NCBI RefSeq assembly: GCF_017305915.1
Contig: NZ_JAFKJN010000023.1
Coordinates: 1 to 64,000, forward strand
Length of the DNA stretch: 64,000 nucleotides
Direction of reading: 5' to 3'
From: Reyranella sp.
GTDB taxonomy: Bacteria > Pseudomonadota > Alphaproteobacteria > Reyranellales > Reyranellaceae
The stretch's first letter is position 1. Each line of letters opens with the position of its first letter. Made by a program: the position numbers and the translations under genes. Below, one piece after another: positions 54,772-63,845 of this stretch. Below the pieces are notes generated by a model. That model did not search any database and was not told where the DNA came from. It saw nothing but the letters and a program-made list of their open reading frames with translations.

Positions 54772-55526
54772 GCTTCTTCAGCGCCGACAACCTCTCGATC
54801 AACTTCGGCGGCATCAAGGCCGTCGACGGCGTCAGCTTCGACGTCGAGCAGGGCGAGGTCTTCACCATCATCGGCCCGAACGGCGCCGGGAAGACGACGA
54901 TCTTCAACCTGGTGAGCCGCATCTACGAGCCGAGCGGCGGCAAGCTCGCCTTCGCCGGGCGCGACATCACCAACGTACCGCCGCACCTGATCGCGGCGCT
55001 GGGCATCGCCCGCACCTTCCAGAACATCGAGCTGTTCGAGCATGCGACGCTGCTGCAGAACCTCCTGCTGGCGCGGCATGCGCACAAGCGCTCGGATTTC
55101 TTCTCCGAGCTCCTGTTCCTGCCGTATGTGCGGCGCCTGGAGATGGAGCATCGCGAGGCGGTCGAGAAGGCGATCGACTTCCTCGACCTGCAACAATATC
55201 GCGACAGCCTGATCGTCAACCTGCCCTATGGCGTGCGCAAGGTCACCGAGCTGGCCCGCGCGCTGTGCACCGATCCCAAGCTGCTGCTGCTCGACGAGCC
55301 ATCGTCCGGCCTCAACGTCGAGGAGACCGAGGACATGGCGTTCTGGATCCAGGACATCAAGAACCTGCTCGGCATCACCGTGCTGATGGTCGAGCACGAC
55401 ATGAGCCTGGTCTCGGCGGTGTCCGACCGGGTGATGGCGCTGAACTACGGCCGACCGATCGCCACCGGCACGCCGGCCGAGGTGCAGGCGCATCCCGAAG
55501 TCGTCCGCGCGTATTTGGGAGGGTGA
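54768..55526 (+). CDS. livG: ABC transporter ATPase (LivG-like)
   Basis: A 252-residue ATPase: Walker A GPNGAGKTT (36-44), Q-loop FQNIELFEHATLLQNLL, a signature of LivG form (LPYGVRKVTELARAL), Walker B LLLLDEPSSGLN and MVEHDMSLVSAVSDRV. It is translationally coupled to livM. The next operon gene is delayed by an inserted palindromic repeat. The ribosome-binding sequence GGGAGGG falls within its last codons. Confidence 0.95.
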   Translation: MSFFSADNLSINFGGIKAVDGVSFDVEQGEVFTIIGPNGAGKTTIFNLVSRIYEPSGGKLAFAGRDITNVPPHLIAALGIARTFQNIELFEHATLLQNLLLARHAHKRSDFFSELLFLPYVRRLEMEHREAVEKAIDFLDLQQYRDSLIVNLPYGVRKVTELARALCTDPKLLLLDEPSSGLNVEETEDMAFWIQDIKNLLGITVLMVEHDMSLVSAVSDRVMALNYGRPIATGTPAEVQAHPEVVRAYLGG

Positions 55527-55528
55527 CT

Positions 55529-55694
55529 ATGCCGAAGAAAGCGTCGCTCTCTTCTCCTCCCCATTCATATGGGGAGGTGTCGGCGTCTTACGCTGACGGA
55601 GGGGTCAGAAGCATCAGCGTGCCGTCGCCCATGACCCCTCCGTCGGGGGTTACCGCGACACCTCCCCATCTGAATGGGGAGGAAAAGGCCGCCC

Positions 55695-55702
<8 letters not shown>
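55529..55702 (+). other. Repeat-derived 57-codon reading frame between livG and livF
   Basis: ATG three bases after the livG stop, with GGGAGGG five bases upstream, opens a 57-codon frame that runs through the palindromic repeat and ends with TGA at 55700-55702, overlapping the livF start by eight bases. The peptide starts MPKKASLSSPPHSYGEV and ends in NGEEKAAHG. It may be the remnant of the original livF start displaced by the insertion, or an upstream frame that couples livF translation to livG. No function is implied. Confidence 0.45.
55556..55682. repeat. Palindromic repeat family with CCTCCCC/GGGGAGG arms (copy 2), inserted in the liv operon
   Basis: 26-base outer arms at 55556-55581 and 55657-55682 are inverted copies with one mismatch. 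Each arm is a small hairpin (CCTCCCC-N8-GGGGAGG). The interior has GTCGGCGTCTTACGCTGACGG and the matching TGACCCCTCCGTCGGGGG. The modules match those at 34628-34752 on the same strand. Its last arm ends GGGGAGGA, a potential ribosome-binding site 11 bases before the livF ATG. Confidence 0.85.
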
Positions 55703-56468
<766 letters not shown>

Positions 56469-56494
56469 CAACCGGGCGTTAAGGAGACTCGCGC

Positions 56495-58330
56495 ATGGAT
56501 GGCTTTGACGGGCGGATCGAGGTCGAGGGCTGCGACACGATTCCCAGGCTGTTCTGGCATCAGGTGAAGGCGCGCGACGAGCGCACCGCCTTCCGCGAGA
56601 AGCATCTCGGGATCTGGCGCGCGACGAGTTGGCGCGAGTACGGCGAACGCTCGCGCACCGTCGGCATGGGCCTGGTCAGGTTCGGCCTGAAGCGCGGCGA
56701 CGTCGTGTCGATCCTGGCCGAGACGGTGCCGGAGTGGCTCTACGCCGACATGGGCACGGCCGGCGCGGGCGGCGTCACCAACGGCATCTATCCCACCGAT
56801 TCGGCCAAGCAGGTCGACTACATCCTGAACGACAGCCGCACCCGCTTCCTGTTCGTCGAGAACGAGGAGCAGCTCGACAAGTTCCTCGACGTGCGCGAGC
56901 GCTGCCCGAGCATCGCGAAGGTCTTCGTTTTCGACATGGAGGGGCTGGCCGACTTCAGCGATCCCCTGGTCATGTCGTTCGACGAGCTGATGGCGACCGG
57001 CCGCGAGCATCAGACCGCTCATCCCGACGAATGGGAGAAGCGGGTCGCCGCCTCCGCACCCGAAGAGCTGGCGTTGCTGGTCTACACCTCGGGCACCACC
57101 GGACCGCCCAAGGGCGCGATGATCAGCCACCGCAACGTGATCTTCCAGTTGCGCAACGCCGACGCCTTCATTCCGCTCGGCACCGACGACGAGCAGCTCG
57201 CCTTCCTGCCGCTCTGCCACATCGCCGAGCGCACCTTCACGACCTTCCTGCCGCTCAGGTCCGGGGCGATCGCCAACTTCGCCGAGAGCGTCGAGACGGT
57301 GCCGGCGAACGTGCGCGAGGTCGCGCCGACCACCTTCTTCGCCGTGCCGCGCATCTGGGAGCGCTTCTATTCCGGCATCGCCATCCGCATGAAGGAGGCG
57401 ACCTGGACCGGCCGAACGGCGTACAAGTGGGCGATCGGCATCGGCCTCAGGGTCGCCGAGGCCGAGCTCGACGGCCGTACGCCCTCGCCGATGCTGAAGC
57501 TCGCCTACCGCGCCGCCGACTGGCTGGTGCTGGACAACATCAAGCGGGCGATCGGCATGCACCGCATCAAGTTCGCCGGCACCGGTGCCGCGCCGATCGC
57601 GCCCGACCTGATCAAGTGGTACCGCGCGCTCGGCGTCGACATGCGCGAGGTCTATGGCCAGACCGAGAATTGCGGCCTGGCGACCGGCATGCCCGACCGC
57701 ATCAAGCTCGGCACGGTCGGCGTCACCGCGCCCAACACCGAGCTGGTGATCTCGCCCGAGGGCGAGATCCTGCTCAAGGGTCCGCACGTCTTCATGGGCT
57801 ACCTGAACCAGCCGGAGAAGACCGCCGAGACCCTGCGCGACGGCTGGCTGCATACCGGCGACGTCGGCCTCAAGGACAACGAGGGCTATGTCCGCATCAC
57901 CGACCGCATGAAGGACATCATCATCACCGCGGGCGGCAAGAACATCACGCCGTCGGAGATCGAGAACCAGCTCAAGTTCTCGCCCTACATCTCCGACGCA
58001 GTGGTGATCGGCGACAAGCGCAAGTTCCTGTCCTGCCTGGTGATGATCGACTACGACAGCGTGTCCAAGCACGCCCAGGACGCCAACGTGCCCTTCACCG
58101 ACTTCACTTCGCTCTGCCGAACGCGCGAGGTGCAGGACCTGATCTGGACGGAGATCGAGCGGGTGAATTCGGCCTTCGCCCGCGTCGAGACGATCAAGAA
58201 GTTCCGGCTGATCGAGCAGCAGCTCACGCCCGAGGACGACGAGGTCACCCCGACCATGAAGCTCAAGCGCAAGTTCGTCAGCGAGAAATACAAGACGATG
58301 ATCGACGGCATGTATGCCGAGGTAAGCTAG
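56495..58330 (+). CDS. Long-chain acyl-CoA synthetase (AMP-binding), FACL-like
   Basis: A 611-residue ANL ligase of the long-chain FACL type: P-loop VYTSGTTGPPKGAMISHRN (about 192-210), EVYGQTENCGLATG, GWLHTGDVGLKDNEGYVRITDRMKDIIITAGGKN, and a C-terminal TPTMKLKRKFV. AAGGAGACTCGCGC precedes the ATG. The gene stands between livF and the substrate-binding protein, so the operon likely imports a carboxylic acid and converts it at once to its CoA ester. The acid could be a branched, aromatic or dicarboxylic compound. Confidence 0.9.
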   Translation: MDGFDGRIEVEGCDTIPRLFWHQVKARDERTAFREKHLGIWRATSWREYGERSRTVGMGLVRFGLKRGDVVSILAETVPEWLYADMGTAGAGGVTNGIYPTDSAKQVDYILNDSRTRFLFVENEEQLDKFLDVRERCPSIAKVFVFDMEGLADFSDPLVMSFDELMATGREHQTAHPDEWEKRVAASAPEELALLVYTSGTTGPPKGAMISHRNVIFQLRNADAFIPLGTDDEQLAFLPLCHIAERTFTTFLPLRSGAIANFAESVETVPANVREVAPTTFFAVPRIWERFYSGIAIRMKEATWTGRTAYKWAIGIGLRVAEAELDGRTPSPMLKLAYRAADWLVLDNIKRAIGMHRIKFAGTGAAPIAPDLIKWYRALGVDMREVYGQTENCGLATGMPDRIKLGTVGVTAPNTELVISPEGEILLKGPHVFMGYLNQPEKTAETLRDGWLHTGDVGLKDNEGYVRITDRMKDIIITAGGKNITPSEIENQLKFSPYISDAVVIGDKRKFLSCLVMIDYDSVSKHAQDANVPFTDFTSLCRTREVQDLIWTEIERVNSAFARVETIKKFRLIEQQLTPEDDEVTPTMKLKRKFVSEKYKTMIDGMYAEVS

Positions 58331-58342
58331 AGGAGGAAGCAG

Positions 58343-59506
58343 ATGGCCAGGACGACAATCGGAATAGCAGTTGCCGTGGCGGTTGCCGCGGCCTCGAGCG
58401 CATACGCGCAGCAGCGCGGCGTCACCGCCAGCGAGGTGGTGTTCGGCATGCACACCGACCTCTCGGGTCCGGCCGCGACCTATGGCGTCAGCTCGTCGAA
58501 CGGCGTCAAGATGCGGTTCGAGGAGGCCAACGAGCAGGGCGGCATCGAGGGTCGCAAGCTCAAGGTGATCGTCGAGGACCAGGCCTACCAGGTGCCGAAG
58601 GCGGTGCAGGCCTGCAACAAGCTGATCAACCGCGACAAGGTGTTCGCCTTCGTCGGCCCGCTCGGCACGCCGATGAACAACGCCTGCTTCAAGGACCAGT
58701 TCGCGGCGGGCGTGCCCAACCTCTTCCCGCTCTCCGCCGCGCGCTCGATGTACGAGCCGTTCGAGAAGCTGAAGTTCTATGGGGCGGCGTCGTACGTCGA
58801 CCAGATCCGGTCCGGCATCAACTACTTCGTCAAGAACAAGGGCGTAAAGACCGTCTGCGTGATGTACCAGGATACCGACTTCGGCAAGGAGATCCTGGAA
58901 GGCGCCAAGGAGCAGACCGAGAAGCTCGGCATCAAGATCGCCGAGACGACGGCTCACAAGCCGACCGACCAGGATTTCACCGCACCGATCACCAAGTTAC
59001 GCGAGGCGAAGTGCGAGCTGATCGCGATGGGCACCATCGTGCGCGATTCGATCGTGCCCTACACGACGGCACGCAAGGCCGGCTGGAACGACGTGATCTT
59101 CCTCGGGGCGGCCTCTTCCTACGACTCGTTCGTCGGCGCGGCGCCGGGCATGGACGGCTTCTTCGCCATGGGCCTGACCGAGATGCCGTACGTCGATTCG
59201 CCGGTGCCGACGGTCAAGAAGTTCGTCGAGGACTACAAGAAGCGGTTCAATGTCGATCCCAACATCGGTGCGGTCTACGGCTACGTCGCCGCCGACATCT
59301 CGGTGCAGGGCCTCAAGAACGCCGGCAAGAACCTCACGACCGATTCCTTCATCGCCGGGCTCGAGAAGATCAACAACTACGCCGACATCTTCAACGGCCC
59401 GCCGGTCACCTTCGGGCCGAAGATCCGCCAGGGCGCCAACTCCTCGTTCCTCGCCGAGGTCAAGGGCGGGAAGTGGACCCGCGTCACCCAGCCGCTCGGC
59501 TTCTGA
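58343..59506 (+). CDS. Periplasmic substrate-binding protein, Liv family
   Basis: A 387-residue type I periplasmic binding protein with a signal peptide (1-23, AYA-QQ). GVTASEVVFGMHTDLSGPAATYGVSSSNGVKMRFEEANEQGGIEGRKLKVIVEDQAYQ is a typical family start, and VGPLGTPMNN and DFTAPITKLREAKCELIAMGT are also family-like. It ends the liv-type operon (AGGAGGAAGCAG before the ATG). The pocket resembles receptors for aromatic or branched acids as much as amino acids. Confidence 0.92.
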   Translation: MARTTIGIAVAVAVAAASSAYAQQRGVTASEVVFGMHTDLSGPAATYGVSSSNGVKMRFEEANEQGGIEGRKLKVIVEDQAYQVPKAVQACNKLINRDKVFAFVGPLGTPMNNACFKDQFAAGVPNLFPLSAARSMYEPFEKLKFYGAASYVDQIRSGINYFVKNKGVKTVCVMYQDTDFGKEILEGAKEQTEKLGIKIAETTAHKPTDQDFTAPITKLREAKCELIAMGTIVRDSIVPYTTARKAGWNDVIFLGAASSYDSFVGAAPGMDGFFAMGLTEMPYVDSPVPTVKKFVEDYKKRFNVDPNIGAVYGYVAADISVQGLKNAGKNLTTDSFIAGLEKINNYADIFNGPPVTFGPKIRQGANSSFLAEVKGGKWTRVTQPLGF

Positions 59507-59542
59507 GGCCAACGCGGCGCCCGTCGCAGACGCGCGCCGTTC

Positions 59543-61048
59543 ATGAGGCAGCATCTTCAGAATCTTGCCCTCGTCGTCGGCGCGCTCGTTCTGAGCGCGG
59601 CCGCCGCCGAGGGCATCGCCCGCTGGCAGGACGAGCAACCGCTGTTCGCCATGCCTCTGGTGTCGGGCAGCCTGGCGGTCAAGGCGGTGTCGCCGCAGGA
59701 CCTGCCGTTGGCTCAAGGTGTCTCGCGAAGCTGGTTCGCGACGAGCCCGCCGCCGCTGGCCAACCGCGGGATGCCGCCTGCGGAATGGCAGCGCGCCATC
59801 GACGCCTACCGGTCGACTCCTCCCGCGCCGACGTCGTACGGCAGGTTGCTGCCGGACGACATGTTCAGGGCCTGGAACGCGATGTTCGCCGCCGAGCCCT
59901 GCCGCCATCCGCTGCTCGCCGGGATGCCGTCGCATCGGCTCTATCTGTTCGACCCGGCGAACGGCACGGACCGGCCGATCTACCGCTATATGCCCAACGT
60001 CACCACGCCGGCGGGACTGGTCACCAACGCGATCGGCTGGCGCGGGCCGCCGCTGCGGCACAAGAAGCCGGGCACGATCAGGATCGTGTTCGTCGGCGCA
60101 TCGACCACGGCCGAGGCGCACGAGACGCCCTACTCCTATCCCGAGCTGCTCGGTCACTGGCTCGGCCTGTGGGCGGCCGCGCACGGGCTCGACCTCGATT
60201 TCCAGAGCCTGAACGCCGGGCGCGAAGGCATGACGTCGACGGATGTCGCGGCGATCGTACGCGATGAGGTGGCGCCGATGCGGCCCGACCTCGTCGTGTA
60301 TTACGAGGGCGCCAACCAGTTCGACCTGTCGTCGATCGCACGCGGCGCCGAAGGCGGCCTGAAAGGCCGGACCACTCTGCCGGTCGAGCCGCCCTCCTGG
60401 CTCGCGACGCTGGCGCGCTACTCGGAGATCGCCGTGCGGCTGCGGGCGGCCCTGACCCTGATCGACGACAGCGGCAACGGACGGGAACCGGCAAAGCCCG
60501 ATTACACGATCGAATGGCCGCCGGGACTGGACGAAGCCGACCCCGACCTGCGTCATCCGTCGCTGCCGGTCAGCCTGACCACGATCCTGCGCGATCTCGA
60601 CGATATGCGGGCCACCCTGCGCGGGGTCGGCGCGGAGCTCGCCGTTTCGTCGTTCGTCTGGCTGGTGCACGACGGCATGGTCGTCGACCCGCTGCGCGGC
60701 CGTTTCATCTGGGAGAACCTGAACAGGGCTTATTGGCCCTGGCGCTACCGCGACATGGAGCGACTCGCTCTCTTCCAGAACCGCGTGTTCGAGAAGTACG
60801 CCCGACAGCGGGGTGTCCCGTTCATCGACGTCGCGCGCGACATGCCGCGCGACCCCGAGCTGTTCGGCGATGCCATCCACACCACCGCGACGGGCGTTCG
60901 GGTGCGCGCCTGGGTCGTGCTCCAGCAGCTCGTGCCAATCATGGAGGACCGGCTGAAGCGCGGCGCCTGGCCAAGCGGCTCGACGGAAGAGCATTGGCCG
61001 ACCTTCGCGCCCCGGGCCGTGGACCTGGTTTGCAAGCCCGAGCCATGA
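59543..61048 (+). CDS. SGNH/GDSL-hydrolase-fold membrane-anchored protein
   Basis: A 501-residue protein with an N-terminal anchor or signal (about 5-24) and an SGNH-type core: IVFVGASTTAEA (block I, about 182; Ser in the nucleophile position), LNAGREGMTST (block II Gly), VYYEGANQF (block III Asn) and DAIHTTATG (block V Asp and His). All catalytic blocks are therefore visible, in a protein roughly twice the usual length. It lies 36 bases after the liv-type operon. It may act on an acyl group of a surface glycan or lipid; SGNH members of this length often deacetylate or acetylate polysaccharides. Confidence 0.72.
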   Translation: MRQHLQNLALVVGALVLSAAAAEGIARWQDEQPLFAMPLVSGSLAVKAVSPQDLPLAQGVSRSWFATSPPPLANRGMPPAEWQRAIDAYRSTPPAPTSYGRLLPDDMFRAWNAMFAAEPCRHPLLAGMPSHRLYLFDPANGTDRPIYRYMPNVTTPAGLVTNAIGWRGPPLRHKKPGTIRIVFVGASTTAEAHETPYSYPELLGHWLGLWAAAHGLDLDFQSLNAGREGMTSTDVAAIVRDEVAPMRPDLVVYYEGANQFDLSSIARGAEGGLKGRTTLPVEPPSWLATLARYSEIAVRLRAALTLIDDSGNGREPAKPDYTIEWPPGLDEADPDLRHPSLPVSLTTILRDLDDMRATLRGVGAELAVSSFVWLVHDGMVVDPLRGRFIWENLNRAYWPWRYRDMERLALFQNRVFEKYARQRGVPFIDVARDMPRDPELFGDAIHTTATGVRVRAWVVLQQLVPIMEDRLKRGAWPSGSTEEHWPTFAPRAVDLVCKPEP

Positions 61049-61090
61049 GCACGGCCCGTCTGCGGGCTTGGCAAGCGCCGCGCAGTCGTT

Positions 61091-61894
61091 ATGGTCGGCG
61101 CCGACATGAGTGAACTTTCGGGACAGGTGGCGATCGTCACCGGCGGCGCCTCGGGCATCGGCGCCGCGACGGTGGCGCTGCTCGCCGAGGCCGGCGCGAC
61201 GGTGGTCGCGGCCGACATCCAGCCGGCCGCCAAGGACGCGCCCGGCCGCTTCTTCAACCACGACGTGGCCGCCGAGGACTCGTGGAAGGCGCTGCTGGCC
61301 GACGTGGTGGCCCGCGACGGCCGCCTCGACATCCTGGTCAACAACGCCGGCATCACGGGCGGCTGGGGCACCGTCGAGAGCACCACGGTCGAGCAGTGGC
61401 GACGGATCGAAGCCGTCGACTCCGAAGGTGTGTTCCTCGGCTGCAAGTACGCCATCGAAGGCATGAAGAAGACCGGGCCGCGGAAGCCGGCGCCCAAGGG
61501 CTCGATCGTGAACGTCTCGTCGGTGGCAGCGCTGATCGGTTCGGCCGGCCCGACGGCCTACTGCGCGGCCAAGGGCGCGGTGCGGCTGCTCAGCAAGAGC
61601 GTGGCGCTGTACTGCGCCGAGAAGCAGTACGGCATCCGCTGCAACTCGGTGCATCCCGGCGGCGTCGACACCCCGATCTTCAATCCGCTGTGGCAGGCGG
61701 TGGGCCGCGACAAGGGCAAGGCGATGCTCGGCGAGCACCATCCGATCGGCCGCATCGCCGAGCCGCAGGATCTCGGCGAGCTGATCCTGTGGCTCGCCTC
61801 GGACCGCTCGTCCTTCGTCACCGGCGCGGAGTTCGTGGCCGACGGCGGGCTGACCAGCGGACTTACCAGGAGAGGCCTCTTTGGCACGCGTTGA
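61091..61894 (+). CDS. SDR-family oxidoreductase (first of two tandem)
   Basis: A classical 267-residue SDR: TGGASGIGAAT (17-27), NNAGITGGWG (around 85), SSVAALIGSAGPTAYCAAKGA with the Tyr-x3-Lys pair, and CNSVHPGGVDTPIF. It starts at ATG 61091, or at 61106 (MSELSG) five codons later. Its end overlaps the next SDR by 14 bases, and the ribosome-binding sequence AGGAGAGG of that SDR lies inside it. The two are about 50 percent alike by eye, so a tandem duplication is likely. Substrate unknown. Confidence 0.9.
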   Translation: MVGADMSELSGQVAIVTGGASGIGAATVALLAEAGATVVAADIQPAAKDAPGRFFNHDVAAEDSWKALLADVVARDGRLDILVNNAGITGGWGTVESTTVEQWRRIEAVDSEGVFLGCKYAIEGMKKTGPRKPAPKGSIVNVSSVAALIGSAGPTAYCAAKGAVRLLSKSVALYCAEKQYGIRCNSVHPGGVDTPIFNPLWQAVGRDKGKAMLGEHHPIGRIAEPQDLGELILWLASDRSSFVTGAEFVADGGLTSGLTRRGLFGTR

Positions 61895-62654
61895 GAACAA
61901 GGTCGTCCTGATCAGCGGCGGCGCCTCGGGCATCGGCGCGGCGACCGCGCGTCGGGTGATCGCCGAGGGCGGCAAGGCCGTGCTGGCCGACCGCGACGCA
62001 GCCAAGGGCGAAGCGCTCGCGAAAGAGCTCGGCAAGGCCGTGGCCTTCGTCCCGCTCGACGTCACCGACGAGCCGGCGTGGCAAAAGGCCGTGACGACGA
62101 CGGTCGAGACTTTCGGCGGCCTGCACGGTCTGCTGAACGCAGCCGGTGTCGGCGTGCGCAACTCGATCGAGGACTGCAGCCTCGAGGAGTATCGCCGGGT
62201 CAACGACATCAACTCGATGGGCACCTTCCTCGGCTGCAAGCAGGCGATCCCGGCGATGGCCAAGACGATCAAGGAACAGGGCGGCGGCGGCTCGATCGTC
62301 AACATCTCCTCGGTGCTCGGGTTGCGCGGCGCCTCCTATGCCATGGCCTACTGCGCCAGCAAGGGCGCGGTGCGCTCGCTGACCAAGAACGTGGCGCTGC
62401 ACTGCGCCCAGATGAAGTACGGCATCCGCTGCAACTCGGTGCATCCGGGCTACATCGACACGCCGATGATCGCGCCGCGGCTCTCGGGCACGATCGACAA
62501 CATGAGCGGCCGGCAGTGGCTCGAGACCCTGCATCCGCTGGGGCGGCTCGGCCAGGCGGAAGAGGTCGCCAACATGATCCTCTTCCTGCTGAGCGACGAG
62601 TCGGGCTTCTCGACCGGCTCGGAGTTCGTCTGCGACGGCGGGCTGACGGCGTAG
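61881..62654 (+). CDS. SDR-family oxidoreductase (second of two tandem)
   Basis: A 257-residue SDR with SGGASGIGAAT (12-22), NAAGVGVRNS, SSVLGLRGASYAMAYCASKGA (Tyr-x3-Lys) and CNSVHPGYIDTPMI. It starts at TTG (61881), directed by AGGAGAGG nine bases upstream in the coding region of the preceding SDR. Members of this subgroup include cyclohexanol and 3-alpha/7-alpha-hydroxysteroid-type dehydrogenases. A hairpin follows the stop. Confidence 0.9.
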   Translation: MARVENKVVLISGGASGIGAATARRVIAEGGKAVLADRDAAKGEALAKELGKAVAFVPLDVTDEPAWQKAVTTTVETFGGLHGLLNAAGVGVRNSIEDCSLEEYRRVNDINSMGTFLGCKQAIPAMAKTIKEQGGGGSIVNISSVLGLRGASYAMAYCASKGAVRSLTKNVALHCAQMKYGIRCNSVHPGYIDTPMIAPRLSGTIDNMSGRQWLETLHPLGRLGQAEEVANMILFLLSDESGFSTGSEFVCDGGLTA

Positions 62655-62662
62655 TCCAGAAC

Positions 62663-62681
62663 AGTCCAGCCGGCCTGGACT
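62663..62681 (+). terminator. Hairpin after the second SDR gene
   Basis: A stem AGTCCAG/CTGGACT around CCGGC, eight bases after the stop codon. A T-run is absent, so termination would need Rho or the stem only stabilises the 3' end. Confidence 0.45.
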
Positions 62682-62849
62682 GCCAACCCTTTGGCGGATC
62701 AGCCTTTTCGGCCGAAAGTCCAGGAATCCACGACACCCTCCCCCTGGATTCACTCCTTCTTCTTCCGGTCGAGACGCGCAACGCAGATGAGGACACGCAG
62801 AGCAGCGGCGTCATGCGCGCGATTCTGCCCTGGCGCGCACAGACTCCTA

Positions 62850-62946
62850 ATTTGGGCATTGGACGCAGTTTTTCCGTAAGTGAATCAAGCGGCGCACGGC
62901 GTTCCATTGCCCATAATGGCTACGCATCCCGAGGCGTTATCCACAG
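62850..62946. repeat. Palindromic dispersed element ending in TTATCCACA (copy 2)
   Basis: A second copy of the element at 31860-31955. The left arm ATTTGGGCATTGGACGC matches the first copy in 14 of 17 bases, the right arm TCCATTGCCCATAATG is identical, and the same distance further right the element ends in TTATCCACAGG, a perfect E. coli-type DnaA box. It adjoins the stop codon of a minus-strand gene, as the first copy does. The remaining bases of this 299-base gap (62682-62849) show nothing else that I recognise. Confidence 0.75.
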
Positions 62947-62953
62947 GTTTTGG

Positions 62954-63838
62954 TCAGTTTTTCATCCCGGTGATCGAGTTGGCGAGCGCGCGCGGGTCGC
63001 GCTGGGGCCAGCGGCCGGTCTCGACCTGGACGATGAACTCGTTGACGATCCGGTTGAACTGGTCGGGATCCTCGAGGTTGATGGTGTGGCCGCAGTTGGG
63101 CATCACCGCCAGCGCCGAGGTCGGGATCTCGCGCTTCATCAGCACCGACGGCGTCAGGCACGGCCAGTCCTCGTCGCCGGTCAGGATCAGCGTCGGCGTG
63201 GTCATCTTGCGCATGCCCTCGACCAGGTCGTAGAGCGACGGCCGCTGGCCCTGGCAGCCGATCTGGGTGTTGGCCGAGCCCAGCGCCGAATGCTCGCCGA
63301 GCTCCTTCTTGAACTGCGCGAAGCCGCGCGGGTCCTTGTTCTCGAACTGCACGCGCGTGGGACCGTAGGCGTACTTCTCGGCGAAGGCCGGCATGCCCTC
63401 GCCGAGCAGCGACTTGGCCACGACCTCGACCTCGGCCCGGAACTTGGCCTGCTGGTCGCGCTCGGCGCCGTAGCCCACGCCCGCCACGACCAGCGACAGC
63501 GCGTGGGCCGGGTGGCGCAGGCCGAAATGCAGCGAAGCGAAGCCGCCCATCGACAGGCCGACCACGTGCGCCTTGTCGATCTTGAGATGCTTCATCACCG
63601 CCAGGATGTCGTCGGTGGCGCGATTCTGCGAGTAGCTGGCCGGCTTCTCCGGGATGTCCGACGGCGGATAGCCGCGCGCGCTGTAGGTGATGCAGCGATG
63701 GCGCTGGCCGAAGAAGCGCATCTGGGCCTCCCACGAGCGGTGGTCGGCAGCGAACTCGTGCACGAACACGATCGGCGTCCCGCTGCCCACCTCCTCGTAA
63801 TAGAGCTTCACCCCGTCGTCGGTCGTCGCGTGCGGCAT
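62954..63838 (-). CDS. Alpha/beta hydrolase (3-oxoadipate enol-lactonase/esterase-like)
   Basis: A 294-residue alpha/beta-hydrolase: the oxyanion motif is VHEFAADHRSW (a His-Glu rather than His-Gly), the nucleophile elbow is GLSMGG (Ser96) and the catalytic His lies in NCGHTINLEDP. TGDEDW carries the acid. The cap region is short. Such enzymes include enol-lactonases and carboxylesterases. It starts seven bases after the partial ABC ATPase gene, so it is probably the downstream gene of that transport operon. Confidence 0.85.
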   Translation of the reverse strand: MPHATTDDGVKLYYEEVGSGTPIVFVHEFAADHRSWEAQMRFFGQRHRCITYSARGYPPSDIPEKPASYSQNRATDDILAVMKHLKIDKAHVVGLSMGGFASLHFGLRHPAHALSLVVAGVGYGAERDQQAKFRAEVEVVAKSLLGEGMPAFAEKYAYGPTRVQFENKDPRGFAQFKKELGEHSALGSANTQIGCQGQRPSLYDLVEGMRKMTTPTLILTGDEDWPCLTPSVLMKREIPTSALAVMPNCGHTINLEDPDQFNRIVNEFIVQVETGRWPQRDPRALANSITGMKN

Positions 63839-63845
63839 GGCATCC

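Noticed and set aside
51486-55526. 1346-codon open frame on the plus strand, antisense to the acyl-CoA dehydrogenase and running into livG
   Set aside because: Only its last 252 codons (livG) are real. The rest is an out-of-frame shadow of livH and livM and antisense of the dehydrogenase.
55674-55694. ATG seven codons upstream of the chosen livF start
   Set aside because: It lies inside the last arm of the palindromic repeat and has no Shine-Dalgarno at a proper distance.
58997-62305. 1102-codon minus-strand open frame over the binding protein, SGNH and SDR genes
   Set aside because: Antisense of four well-supported genes, with no motif of its own and amino acid composition of a GC-driven shadow.
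62938-62946. Replication origin at the TTATCCACA box
   Set aside because: A single box with no cluster, AT-rich unwinding region or dnaA/parA genes. It is better explained as part of a dispersed element.
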